NCBI GenBank assembly: GCA_905209435.1
Contig: CAJLTE010000092.1
Location: 1-11,613 of the forward strand
Length of the DNA stretch: 11,613 bases
Reading direction: 5' to 3'
DNA from: an uncultured Blautia sp.
Lineage (GTDB): Bacteria > Bacillota_A > Clostridia > Lachnospirales > Lachnospiraceae
This document shows, piece by piece, positions 1 to 7,735 of this stretch. Every line of letters starts with the position of its first letter. Within the stretch, counting starts at the first letter, position 1. Both the position numbers and the translations under genes were made by a program. The notes under the pieces are model-generated. The model made no database searches. It saw only the letters and a list, made by a program, of their open reading frames with translations, and was not told the origin of the DNA.

Positions 1-1748
1 CACAGAAGGCATGGAACTTATGTGAGAAATATAAACTTCCGAGAATGATCTTTGTTACAGATATGGATGTAGATGATGTCAGCTATCGTAAAGTAGTAGA
101 GCAGCTTACAGAACTCTATGGCAAAAAAATTGCACCACTTCATTTCCCAATCCGTGAAGACGGTAAATTCGTAGGATATGTAAATGTTGTAAAACAGGCC
201 GGACGTAAATACATAGATAAAGGTAAGAAAGAGGAATGTGCAATTCCTGAATACCTGGATGAATATCTGGAGAAATATCATGATATCCTGATGGAATCTG
301 TAGCAGAAACCAGCGAGGAATTCATGGATCGTTACTTTGAGGGAGATACTTTCTCAGTAACAGAGGTTTCCGCGGCACTTGCAATGAACGTACAGGAAGC
401 ATCAATCGTGCCTGTATGCATGGGTTCCCCGATCAATCTTCGCGGTGTATCTAACTTATTGGATGATATCTGCGGATATTTTCCAAGCCCGGACAAACGT
501 GCATGCAACGGAATCGCACAGAAGACAAATGAGATCTTCGAAGCAAACTATGATTTCACAAAAGCGAAATCCGCATATGTATGGAAAACAATCGCAGATC
601 CGTTCCTCGGAAAATATTCTCTTATTAAAGTATGCTCCGGTGTTATCAAATCCGATGATACTTTAGTAAACGTAGAGAAGGGCGATGAAGAACGTCTGAA
701 TAAATTATATGTACTGGAAGGTTCCAAACCGATCGAGGTTCCTGAACTTCATGCAGGTGATATCGGTGCCATTGCCAAATTAAACAGCGTACAGACAGGA
801 GACAGCCTTGCAACAAAAGCAAATCCGATTCTTTATGCGAAATCAGTTATTTCCACACCTTATACCTGTAAGAGATTCAAAGCAGTGAAGAAAGGTGATG
901 AAGATAAGATTTCCCAGGCACTGGCTAAGATGATGAGTGAAGATAAGACACTTCGCGTAGTAAATGACAGTGCAAACCGTCAGAGCCTTATTTATGGCAT
1001 CGGCGACCAGCATCTGGATATCGTTGTTAATAAATTAAAAGAACGCTATAAAGTAGATGTAGAACTGAGCAAACCGAAAGTTCCGTTCCGTGAGACAATC
1101 CGTAAGAACTCAGATGTTGAAGGTAAACATAAGAAACAGTCCGGCGGACATGGACAGTATGGACACGTTAAGATGCGTTTTGAGCCATCCGGTGATCTGG
1201 AGACACCTTATGTATTTGAACAGGTTGTAGTCGGCGGTGCAGTTCCGAAGAACTACTTCCCGGCTGTTGAGAAAGGTCTGCAGGAATGCGTATTAAAAGG
1301 ACCTCTGGCTGCATATCCGGTAGTTGGTGTGAAAGCTACTCTGTATGATGGATCCTATCATCCGGTAGACTCCTCAGAAATGGCATTCAAGATGGCAACA
1401 ATACTTGCATTCAAGAAAGGCTTTATGGATGCGTCACCTGTACTTTTAGAGCCAATCGTATCCATGAAAGTAACAGTTCCGGACAAATACACCGGTGACG
1501 TTATGGGTGATCTGAATAAACGCCGTGGTCGTGTTCTTGGTATGAATCCTGATCATCAGGGCAATACTATCATTGAAGCAGATGTACCGCAGCTTGAGAT
1601 TTATGGATATTCCACAGATCTGCGCTCTATGACAGGCGGAAGCGGAGAATTTTCCTATGAATTCGCACGCTATGAGCAGGCTCCGAACGATATTCAGGCA
1701 AAAGAAATCGAGGCAAGAGCAAGCAAGGTAGATAAAGCCGAAGAATAA
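1..1748 (+). CDS. EF-G-like translational GTPase (paralogue of elongation factor G), 5' end cut by window
   Basis: This is the C-terminal 581 or so residues of an EF-G family GTPase. The frame is open from base 3, and the ATG at 45 is internal, since the residues before it (ending KLPR) fit the G domain just before the G4 motif. About 115 residues, including the P-loop and switches, lie outside the window. Visible in order: G4 region (TDMD, bases 57-68), G5 region (GSP, 423-431), domain II, domain III, domain IV with SGGHGQYGHV (around 1140-1170) and the tip loop SYHPVDSSEMAF (around 1352-1387), and domain V with GDLNKRRGRVLGM and a MTGGSGEFSYEF ending. EF-G moves tRNA and mRNA through the ribosome after peptide transfer. 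Clostridia often carry a second divergent copy, and the G4 and G5 changes suggest this is that copy rather than the housekeeping fusA. It is EF-G-like rather than TetM-like, because the domain IV tip keeps the EF-G pattern. Its precise role is unknown. Confidence 0.93.
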   Translation, partial: QKAWNLCEKYKLPRMIFVTDMDVDDVSYRKVVEQLTELYGKKIAPLHFPIREDGKFVGYVNVVKQAGRKYIDKGKKEECAIPEYLDEYLEKYHDILMESVAETSEEFMDRYFEGDTFSVTEVSAALAMNVQEASIVPVCMGSPINLRGVSNLLDDICGYFPSPDKRACNGIAQKTNEIFEANYDFTKAKSAYVWKTIADPFLGKYSLIKVCSGVIKSDDTLVNVEKGDEERLNKLYVLEGSKPIEVPELHAGDIGAIAKLNSVQTGDSLATKANPILYAKSVISTPYTCKRFKAVKKGDEDKISQALAKMMSEDKTLRVVNDSANRQSLIYGIGDQHLDIVVNKLKERYKVDVELSKPKVPFRETIRKNSDVEGKHKKQSGGHGQYGHVKMRFEPSGDLETPYVFEQVVVGGAVPKNYFPAVEKGLQECVLKGPLAAYPVVGVKATLYDGSYHPVDSSEMAFKMATILAFKKGFMDASPVLLEPIVSMKVTVPDKYTGDVMGDLNKRRGRVLGMNPDHQGNTIIEADVPQLEIYGYSTDLRSMTGGSGEFSYEFARYEQAPNDIQAKEIEARASKVDKAEE

Positions 1749-1815
1749 ATATGATTACTGATCAGGCAGTAATTTGTGTCAGCGCTATGAATTAAGATGT
1801 AATATATAAGAAGTA

Positions 1816-1866
1816 AAAGGGACAGGACATTTTGCAGAAATGTGAGATGTCCTGTTTCTTTGTGTT
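1816..1866 (+). terminator. Rho-independent terminator after the EF-G-like gene
   Basis: A perfect 9-bp stem, ACAGGACAT (1822-1830) with ATGTCCTGT (1847-1855), extends outward with two G-U pairs to about 15 bp (1816-1830 with 1847-1861). It runs into a U-rich tail at 1855-1866. It lies about 70 bases after the EF-G-like stop codon and before the leuS promoter. An alternative inner stem, ACATTT (1827-1832) with AAATGT (1838-1843), would compete with part of the main stem. Confidence 0.75.
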
Positions 1867-1925
1867 AAAATCTAAAAAAAGAGCCATTTTTACCGCAAAA
1901 ACCGCCAATACTGCGAAACGTTACA

Positions 1926-1954
1926 TTGACAAACCGCCATCATTGAATTAAAAT
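1926..1954 (+). promoter_or_regulatory. Sigma-A-type promoter of leuS
   Basis: The -35 box TTGACA (1926-1931) is perfect. A 17-base spacer separates it from a -10 box TAAAAT (1949-1954), one mismatch from consensus. Transcription should start near 1961, giving a leader of about 35 bases before the leuS ATG. That is too short for a T-box riboswitch. The Shine-Dalgarno GGAGGA (1980-1985) sits 9 bases before the start codon. A copy of AAACCGCCA lies in the spacer (1931-1939), repeating one at 1899-1907. Confidence 0.82.
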
Positions 1955-1994
1955 GAGTTGTTAGATACAACAAAATGTTGGAGGAAGCATAGAG

Positions 1995-4397
1995 ATGAAA
2001 TACTTGTTTAAAAAGATCGAGCCTAAGTGGCAGGCGAAATGGGAAGAAAGCAAAGTCTTCGAAGCCAAAGATAACAGTGACAAACCTAAATTCTATGGCT
2101 TAGTAGAGTTTCCATATCCAAGCGGTGCAGGTATGCACGTTGGACATATCAAAGCATATTCCAGTCTGGAGGTTATTTCCAGAAAACGTCGTATGGAAGG
2201 CTATAATGTACTTTTCCCGATCGGATTTGATGCATTTGGTCTCCCGACAGAGAACTACGCAGTAAAGACCGGAACACATCCACGTATCATCACAGATGAG
2301 AACATCAAGAGATTCTCAAACCAGTTAAAGAAAGTTGGATTTTCCTTTGACTGGAACCGTGTGATCGATACAACAGATGAAGATTACTACAAATGGACAC
2401 AGTGGATTTTCCTGAAAATGTTCGAAAAAGGTCTTGTATTCAGAGACAGAACACTGGTTAATTACTGCCCGCACTGTAAAGTAGTCCTTTCCAATGAAGA
2501 CAGCCAGGGCGGTAAATGTGATATCTGCCACAGCGATGTTGTTCAGAAATCCAAAGATGTATGGTATTTAAGGATCACCCAGTATGCAGATAAGCTTCTG
2601 GAAGGTCTGAAAGATGTAGATTATCCGGATAATGTAAAACAGCAGCAGATCCACTGGATCGGCAAATCAAAAGGTGCTTTCGTTAACTTCGATGTTGACG
2701 GAATCGATGAGAAACTTGAAATCTATACAACCAGACCGGATACTCTGTTTGGTGTAACATTCATGGTAATCGCACCGGAACATCCGATCATTGACAAATA
2801 TGCAGATAAAATCACAAACATGGATGAGATCACTGCATATCGTAATGAGTGTGCAAAGAAAACAGAGTTTGAGAGAACTCAGCTTGTAAAAGATAAAACA
2901 GGTGTCAGAATCCAGGGACTTGAGGGTATCAACCCGGTTAACGGCAAGAAGATCCCGATCTACATTGCAGACTATGTAATGATGGGATATGGTACAGGCG
3001 CTATCATGGCAGTACCTGCTCATGATCAGCGTGACTATGACTTCGCTAAGAAATTCGGCATCGACATCATCGAAGTTATCAAAGGTGGAGATATTTCCAA
3101 AGAAGCTTACACAGGCGATGGCGAGATGGTAAACTCTGAATTCCTGAACGGATATACAAAGAAGAAAGATTCTATTGAGCGTATGCTGGAAGAACTGGAG
3201 AAAAAAGGTATCGGTAAAGCCGGTGTTCAGTACAAGATGAAAGACTGGGCATTCAACCGTCAGAGATACTGGGGCGAGCCAATCCCGCTTATCCACTGCC
3301 CGAACTGTGGTGTTGTAGCAGTTCCGGAGAATGAACTTCCACTGCGACTCCCGGATGTAAAAGATTTCGAACCAGGTGAAGACGGACAGTCTCCACTTGC
3401 AAAGATTGACTCTTTCGTAAACTGCACATGCCCGAAATGCGGTGCTGCAGCGAAACGTGAGACAGATACCATGCCTCAGTGGGCAGGATCTTCCTGGTAT
3501 TTCTTAAGATACACAGATCCGCACAATGCAAATGCACTGGCTGATATGGACAAACTGAAATACTGGATGCCTGTTGACTGGTACAATGGTGGTATGGAGC
3601 ATGTTACCAGACATATGATCTACTCCAGATTCTGGCATCATTTCCTGTATGACCTTGGTGTTGTAAACACACCGGAACCGTACGCAAAACGTTCTATCCA
3701 GGGACTGATCCTCGGACCGGACGGAGAGAAGATGAGTAAATCCAAAGGAAACGTGGTTGATCCGTTGGATATTGTAGAAGAATACGGTGCAGATACACTT
3801 CGTACTTATGTATTGTTCATGGGTGATTATGGTGCAGCGACTCCATGGAGCGACAGCTCTGTAAAAGGCTGCAAGAAGTTCCTTGACCGTGTTGCAGGTC
3901 TGACAGATATCCTTTCTGAAGAATCTGTATCTGATGAACTGGAGATGAAACTCCATCGTACCATCAAGAAAGTTTCTTCTGATATCGAGAACCTGAAGTT
4001 CAACACAGCAATCGCCAGCCTGATGGCACTTCTTAATGAGATTACTGCAGAGGGACATTTAAGCAAAGATGATCTTACAATCTTCATCAAACTTCTTAGT
4101 CCGTTTGCGCCACATATCTGTGAAGAGATCTGGGAATTCATCGGAGGTGAAGGCTTGCTGGCAGTTTCCGAATGGCCGAAATATGATGAAGGCAAGACTA
4201 TTGCAAAGACGGTTGAGATTGGTGTACAGGTAAACGGTAAAGTAAGAGGAACTATTGTAATTCCTAATGGCTGTGAGAAAGAAAAAGCATTCGAGATCGC
4301 TAAGGCTGATGAGAGAGTTGCATCATTCCTGGAAGGTAAGAATCTTATTAAAGAAATTTACGTACCGAACAAGATTGTAAACTTTGTAGCAAAATAA
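1995..4397 (+). CDS. leuS: Leucyl-tRNA synthetase
   Basis: This class I aminoacyl-tRNA synthetase joins leucine to tRNA(Leu) using ATP in the cytoplasm. At 800 residues it has the usual bacterial LeuRS length. The HIGH-type motif is HVGH at residues 48-51 and KMSKS is at 579-583. A zinc-binding-like knuckle (C158, C161, C175, C178) and a second cysteine set (CPNC and CPKC, around 435-485) follow the LeuRS pattern. The CP1 editing domain, which hydrolyses mischarged tRNA, shows TTRPDTLFG at 245-253 and PAHDQRDYD around 341-349. The anticodon-binding region and the VQVNGKVRG motif near 744 close the protein. The start is supported by GGAGGA upstream and by the typical N-terminus (KKIEPKWQ). It appears to be a single-gene unit with its own promoter and terminator. 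Confidence 0.98.
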   Translation: MKYLFKKIEPKWQAKWEESKVFEAKDNSDKPKFYGLVEFPYPSGAGMHVGHIKAYSSLEVISRKRRMEGYNVLFPIGFDAFGLPTENYAVKTGTHPRIITDENIKRFSNQLKKVGFSFDWNRVIDTTDEDYYKWTQWIFLKMFEKGLVFRDRTLVNYCPHCKVVLSNEDSQGGKCDICHSDVVQKSKDVWYLRITQYADKLLEGLKDVDYPDNVKQQQIHWIGKSKGAFVNFDVDGIDEKLEIYTTRPDTLFGVTFMVIAPEHPIIDKYADKITNMDEITAYRNECAKKTEFERTQLVKDKTGVRIQGLEGINPVNGKKIPIYIADYVMMGYGTGAIMAVPAHDQRDYDFAKKFGIDIIEVIKGGDISKEAYTGDGEMVNSEFLNGYTKKKDSIERMLEELEKKGIGKAGVQYKMKDWAFNRQRYWGEPIPLIHCPNCGVVAVPENELPLRLPDVKDFEPGEDGQSPLAKIDSFVNCTCPKCGAAAKRETDTMPQWAGSSWYFLRYTDPHNANALADMDKLKYWMPVDWYNGGMEHVTRHMIYSRFWHHFLYDLGVVNTPEPYAKRSIQGLILGPDGEKMSKSKGNVVDPLDIVEEYGADTLRTYVLFMGDYGAATPWSDSSVKGCKKFLDRVAGLTDILSEESVSDELEMKLHRTIKKVSSDIENLKFNTAIASLMALLNEITAEGHLSKDDLTIFIKLLSPFAPHICEEIWEFIGGEGLLAVSEWPKYDEGKTIAKTVEIGVQVNGKVRGTIVIPNGCEKEKAFEIAKADERVASFLEGKNLIKEIYVPNKIVNFVAK

Positions 4398-4456
4398 GAA
4401 ATAATAGAATGAAAAAGCAGAAATTACTATCAATACAGTAATGATATGCATCAAAG

Positions 4457-4503
4457 AAAGGGCGCAGTAAAGAAACAAAATGGTTTCTGACTGCGCCCTT
4501 TTT
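4457..4503. terminator. Strong, probably bidirectional terminator between leuS and the MATE gene
   Basis: The stem pairs AGGGCGCAGT (4459-4468) with ACTGCGCCCT (4490-4499). An inner stem pairs AGAAAC (4471-4476) with GTTTCT (4483-4488) around the loop AAAATG. On the plus strand a run of five T (4499-4503) follows, which suits leuS. On the minus strand the stem is followed by TTTCTTTG, so it can also end the MATE transcript, whose stop codon lies about 55 bases before it. The two genes converge here. Confidence 0.9.
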
Positions 4504-4557
4504 AGAAAATAATTATCCGTTTGACTGCGGAGTATATTTTTAGATAAGGAATATACA

Positions 4558-5934
4558 TTAATAAAAACTGGAATGTTCTTCCGGCAGTTGTCTGCTGATA
4601 TGATTAAATGTCAAAGTAAATACGACACCTTTTACAATGGAAGATATTGTAAGTGCCCACCACACACCATTTAATCCCATTCCTGCATGTGTCAGGATCA
4701 GTGCCAGTGGAATTCGTGCACCTGTCAGAACTACACTGATCGTGCTGGATAATCTGGTACGGCCAAGGCCGGATAATGCCCCGACAGTCATCAGTTCAAT
4801 GGACATGAAAACCTCGCTGAATCCGATGATCACCAGATAGTTGACTGCAGTGTCCAGAGCTTCTTTTTCGTGGAAGAATAGTTCTGCAATCGGCCGTGGA
4901 AACAGAACGAAAGCAGCAGTGACTAATAATCCACATACAGCAAGAACTCGAAATGACAGACTGTAACCTTTACGGATACGGCTTTTTTTTCGTGCTCCGT
5001 AATTTTGAGCGATAAAGGCGTTCAGCGCTGAGGCAAAACCGTCCGCTGTATTCCAGGAAACGGATTCAATCTGTCCGCCAACACGCTGAGTGGCAATAGC
5101 GGCAGCACCATAATCGGAAACCATACGTGTCAGGACCATAGAGATGAAACAGTAAATACTGCCCTGCACAGCTGTTGGAACTCCGATTTTGAAAACGCGT
5201 TTATAATAATCTTTTGAAAAAAATGACAGAAGACTCAAATGCTGTAAAACATCCGGTTCCAGTCTGGAATAGTGAATGCGAAGTACCATTACTATAAAAA
5301 CGAGAATCTGAGAACTTACTGTTGCAATAGCAGCTCCGGAAATTTCCAGTCGTGGAAAAGGTCCGACACCAAGAATCAGCAGTGGATCCAGAATCATATT
5401 TCCTGCAAGCCCGATAAAATTGGCAAGCAGGGGAGTGCGGGAATCACCCTGGGCGGTAGACAACCCGGTCAGAGTAAGATTCAGATAAGAAAAAAGAATC
5501 AGCCCGCAAGTGATCAGAGTATAGGATTTGGCTGCAGCGTAAGTTTCTGTATCAGTCAGGTTAAAGAAACCAAGTAATGGATGGATAAATATAATACAGA
5601 CAGCTGCAAATAAAATACCCAGCAGTGCAGTGATCTGCAGAGAACAGGCTGCGTAAGAACGAGCCTGTTCATAATCTTTACGGCCGCAGGCCTGAGCGAC
5701 ATTTACCTGTCCGCCCATTCTTGGCAGGGATGCAAGCCCCTGAGAAAGCCAGACGTACATACCGCCCACTCCCACACCGGCAACGGCTTTTGAACCAAGC
5801 AGTCCGATCCATGCCATATCCATGATACTGTATGCAGTTCCAAGCATGGAAGAAACCATGATAGGCAAAGCAAGCTCTGCCAGATTTTTCAGGATCGGAC
5901 CGGAGGTCAGATCTACAGTTTTTGAATTAGTCAT
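4558..5934 (-). CDS. MATE family multidrug/toxin efflux transporter
   Basis: The 458-residue protein is very hydrophobic, with about 12 membrane-spanning segments arranged as two related halves, as in MATE exporters. These use a Na+ or H+ gradient to expel cationic drugs and other compounds across the cytoplasmic membrane. Supporting marks are the N-terminal LALPIMVSS segment, the paired loop motifs AQACGRKD (80-87) and AQNYGARK (309-316), and the paired QGDSRTP (162-168) and GLGRTR (389-394) at equivalent places in each half. The substrate cannot be told from sequence. The gene starts 25 bases after the ABC-F stop codon. The upstream Shine-Dalgarno is weak (only a GGGG stretch about 15 bases before the ATG), and no ATG, GTG or TTG lies in frame within the gap, so translation may be coupled to the ABC-F gene. 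It most likely belongs to the same transcript. Confidence 0.93.
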   Translation of the reverse strand: MTNSKTVDLTSGPILKNLAELALPIMVSSMLGTAYSIMDMAWIGLLGSKAVAGVGVGGMYVWLSQGLASLPRMGGQVNVAQACGRKDYEQARSYAACSLQITALLGILFAAVCIIFIHPLLGFFNLTDTETYAAAKSYTLITCGLILFSYLNLTLTGLSTAQGDSRTPLLANFIGLAGNMILDPLLILGVGPFPRLEISGAAIATVSSQILVFIVMVLRIHYSRLEPDVLQHLSLLSFFSKDYYKRVFKIGVPTAVQGSIYCFISMVLTRMVSDYGAAAIATQRVGGQIESVSWNTADGFASALNAFIAQNYGARKKSRIRKGYSLSFRVLAVCGLLVTAAFVLFPRPIAELFFHEKEALDTAVNYLVIIGFSEVFMSIELMTVGALSGLGRTRLSSTISVVLTGARIPLALILTHAGMGLNGVWWALTISSIVKGVVFTLTFNHISRQLPEEHSSFY

Positions 5935-5959
5935 TTGTAATAACCCATAGCCCCATTCT

Positions 5960-7516
5960 TTATAATACTTTTGTGGTCCATTTGCTGCAGTCCCATACCT
6001 GGGAAACTACATCGCGGTAAAACTCAGGTTCATGGCAGATCAGGAGAATGCTTCCCTTATATTCAATTAACGCCTGTTTCAGAGCTTCTTTTGCGTCTAC
6101 ATCCAGATGGTTGGTCGGCTCGTCCAGAAGCAGAATATTAGTTTCTTTATTAACCAGTTTGCAGAGACGTACTTTTGCCTGTTCACCACCGCTTAATACA
6201 CGTACCTGACTTTCGATATGCTTGGTAGTAAGTCCACATTTTGCAAGAGCAGAACGAACTTCATATTGAGTATATGACGGAAATTCTGCCCAGATTTCAT
6301 CAATACAGGTAGTTTTGTTGTCGCCCTTTACTTCCTGCTCGAAATATCCGATCTGAAGATTCTCGCCTAATTCGCAGGAACCCTTTAACGACGGAATCAG
6401 TCCCAGAATACTCTTTAATAAAGTGGTTTTACCGATACCATTGGCACCGACAAGCGCGATTTTGTTACCTCTTTCCATGGAGAGAGTAACAGGTTTGGAC
6501 AAGGGCTCATTATAACCAATGACAAGATCTTTAGTTTCAAAAATATATTTACCCGGAGTACGGCCGTACTTGAAATGAAATTCTGGCTTTGGTTTCTCGG
6601 CAGCAAGCTCGATCACATCCATTTTATCTAGTTTTTTCTGTCTGGACATTGCCATATTTCTGGTAGAAACTCTGGCTTTATTTCGCGCCACAAAATCTTT
6701 CAGTTCACTGATTTCCTGCTGCTGACGTCTGTACGCAGCTTCGAGCTGAGCTTTCTTTACTTCATATACTTCCTGAAAATGATCATAATCACCCACATAG
6801 CGATTTAATTCCTGATTTTCCATATGATAAACCAGATTGATCACAGAATTCAGGAATGGGATATCGTGGGAAATGAGAATAAACGCATTTTCGTAATCCA
6901 GAAGATAACGTTTCAGCCATTCAATATGTTCCTCATCCAGATAATTGGTCGGCTCATCCAGAAGCAGAATATCCGGTTTCTCCAGAAGCAGCTTGCCAAG
7001 TAATACTTTTGTTCTCTGTCCGCCACTCAGATCTGTAACATCACGATCAAGACCGATATCCAAAAGCCCCAGAGCACGGGCAACTTCCTCTACCTTTGCG
7101 TCGATGACATAGAAGTCATGCATGGTAAGGGTATCCTGAATGGTTCCAAGTTCTTCCATCAGAACGTCCATTTCTTCAGGAGAAGCAGTGCCAAGAGAAT
7201 CGCAGATTTCATTCATTCTTTCTTCCATTTCAAAGAGATAAGAAAAAGCGGATTTCAGTACATCACGGATAGACATACCCTGAGAAAGAACAGAATGCTG
7301 ATCAAGATATCCTACACGGACGTTTTTGGCCCATTCGATTTTTCCTTCATCTGGCATCAGTTTTCCGGTTACAATATTAAAGAAAGTAGATTTGCCTTCT
7401 CCGTTGGCACCAACCAGACCGATGTGTTCACCTTTCAGAAGACGGAAAGACACATCATTAAAAATCGCCCGGTCTCCAAAACCGTGTGTAAGATGTTCAA
7501 CATTTAAAATGCTCAT
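5960..7516 (-). CDS. ABC-F family ATPase (ribosome-associated translation factor type)
   Basis: The 518-residue protein has two ABC ATPase domains in one chain and no membrane segment, the ABC-F layout. Domain 1 has Walker A GANGEGKST (36-44), signature LSGGQ (163-167) and Walker B with catalytic glutamate E188. Domain 2 has Walker A GANGIGKTT (357-365), signature LSGGEQ (441-446) and E466. A charged linker at about 245-310 is the interdomain region that, in this family, reaches towards the P-site tRNA. ABC-F proteins bind the ribosomal E site. Some relieve stalling, others protect against ribosome-targeting antibiotics. Overall it resembles B. subtilis YfmM by recall, but I cannot assign a subfamily or say whether it gives resistance. 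The start is backed by AAAGGAG (7528-7534 on the minus strand), 11 bases before the ATG. It is followed closely by the MATE gene. Confidence 0.94.
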   Translation of the reverse strand: MSILNVEHLTHGFGDRAIFNDVSFRLLKGEHIGLVGANGEGKSTFFNIVTGKLMPDEGKIEWAKNVRVGYLDQHSVLSQGMSIRDVLKSAFSYLFEMEERMNEICDSLGTASPEEMDVLMEELGTIQDTLTMHDFYVIDAKVEEVARALGLLDIGLDRDVTDLSGGQRTKVLLGKLLLEKPDILLLDEPTNYLDEEHIEWLKRYLLDYENAFILISHDIPFLNSVINLVYHMENQELNRYVGDYDHFQEVYEVKKAQLEAAYRRQQQEISELKDFVARNKARVSTRNMAMSRQKKLDKMDVIELAAEKPKPEFHFKYGRTPGKYIFETKDLVIGYNEPLSKPVTLSMERGNKIALVGANGIGKTTLLKSILGLIPSLKGSCELGENLQIGYFEQEVKGDNKTTCIDEIWAEFPSYTQYEVRSALAKCGLTTKHIESQVRVLSGGEQAKVRLCKLVNKETNILLLDEPTNHLDVDAKEALKQALIEYKGSILLICHEPEFYRDVVSQVWDCSKWTTKVL

Positions 7517-7564
7517 AAAAAGAAATTCTCCTTTGATTTATCGTATTTGTTTATAAAATCAAGT

Positions 7565-7578
7565 GGACAAAAATGTCC
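7565..7578. promoter_or_regulatory. Small palindrome GGACA-N4-TGTCC upstream of the ABC-F gene
   Basis: Perfect 5-bp inverted arms surround AAAA, centred about 55 bases before the ABC-F start codon. It could be an operator half-site pair or a short leader hairpin. No factor can be named from the sequence. Confidence 0.35.
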
Positions 7579-7621
7579 GGTGTATTGCTGCTCATAATTT
7601 AACCAAATCAAACAAGTAGCA

Positions 7622-7701
7622 AAGCGGATTGCGAATATCCGCTTGAATATGCAATCTGTTATATATCAGAGCTTTTGAGTGATATAAAAATGTCTTTTCA
7701 T
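7622..7701 (-). promoter_or_regulatory. Possible attenuator-like leader upstream of the ABC-F gene
   Basis: Read on the minus strand, a tiny ORF of 11 codons (7701-7666, MKRHFYITQKL) is followed by two mutually exclusive hairpins. One pairs AAGCGGAT (7644-7637) with ATCCGCTT (7629-7622). The other pairs GATTGC (7656-7651) with GCAATC (7632-7627), using bases of the first stem. The 219-base gap before the ABC-F gene and the leader peptide arrangement recall attenuators of antibiotic-induced ABC-F genes. Against this, the small ORF has no visible Shine-Dalgarno and the hairpin is not followed by a clean U-tract. No convincing promoter could be fixed in the gap. Confidence 0.3.
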
Positions 7702-7735
7702 TGTTATTGATAATTGAAGTATATAATTCATTTTA

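Noticed and set aside
18..281. 87-codon hydrophobic open frame opposite the EF-G-like gene
   Set aside because: Its hydrophobic, Phe- and Ile-rich look comes from antisense reading of the Lys- and Glu-rich EF-G frame. No independent support.
1749..1994. T-box riboswitch upstream of leuS
   Set aside because: No T-box-like sequence or specifier stem was seen. A strong promoter only about 70 bases before the ATG leaves a leader of about 35 bases, and the hairpin at 1816-1866 fits the terminator of the preceding gene.
2667..3296. 209-codon open frame on the minus strand opposite leuS
   Set aside because: It lies wholly inside leuS, whose catalytic and editing motifs are clear. The translation is rich in Cys, Phe and His with no recognisable domain, so it is a shadow frame.
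3504..4058. 184-codon open frame on the minus strand opposite leuS
   Set aside because: Same reasoning: fully within leuS, no plausible ribosome binding site or family signature.
7662..7686. TATATCA/TGATATA hairpin as terminator of rqcH
   Set aside because: The stem is AT-only apart from one pair, and on the minus strand it is preceded rather than followed by the T-run. No convincing rqcH terminator was found in 7517-7735.
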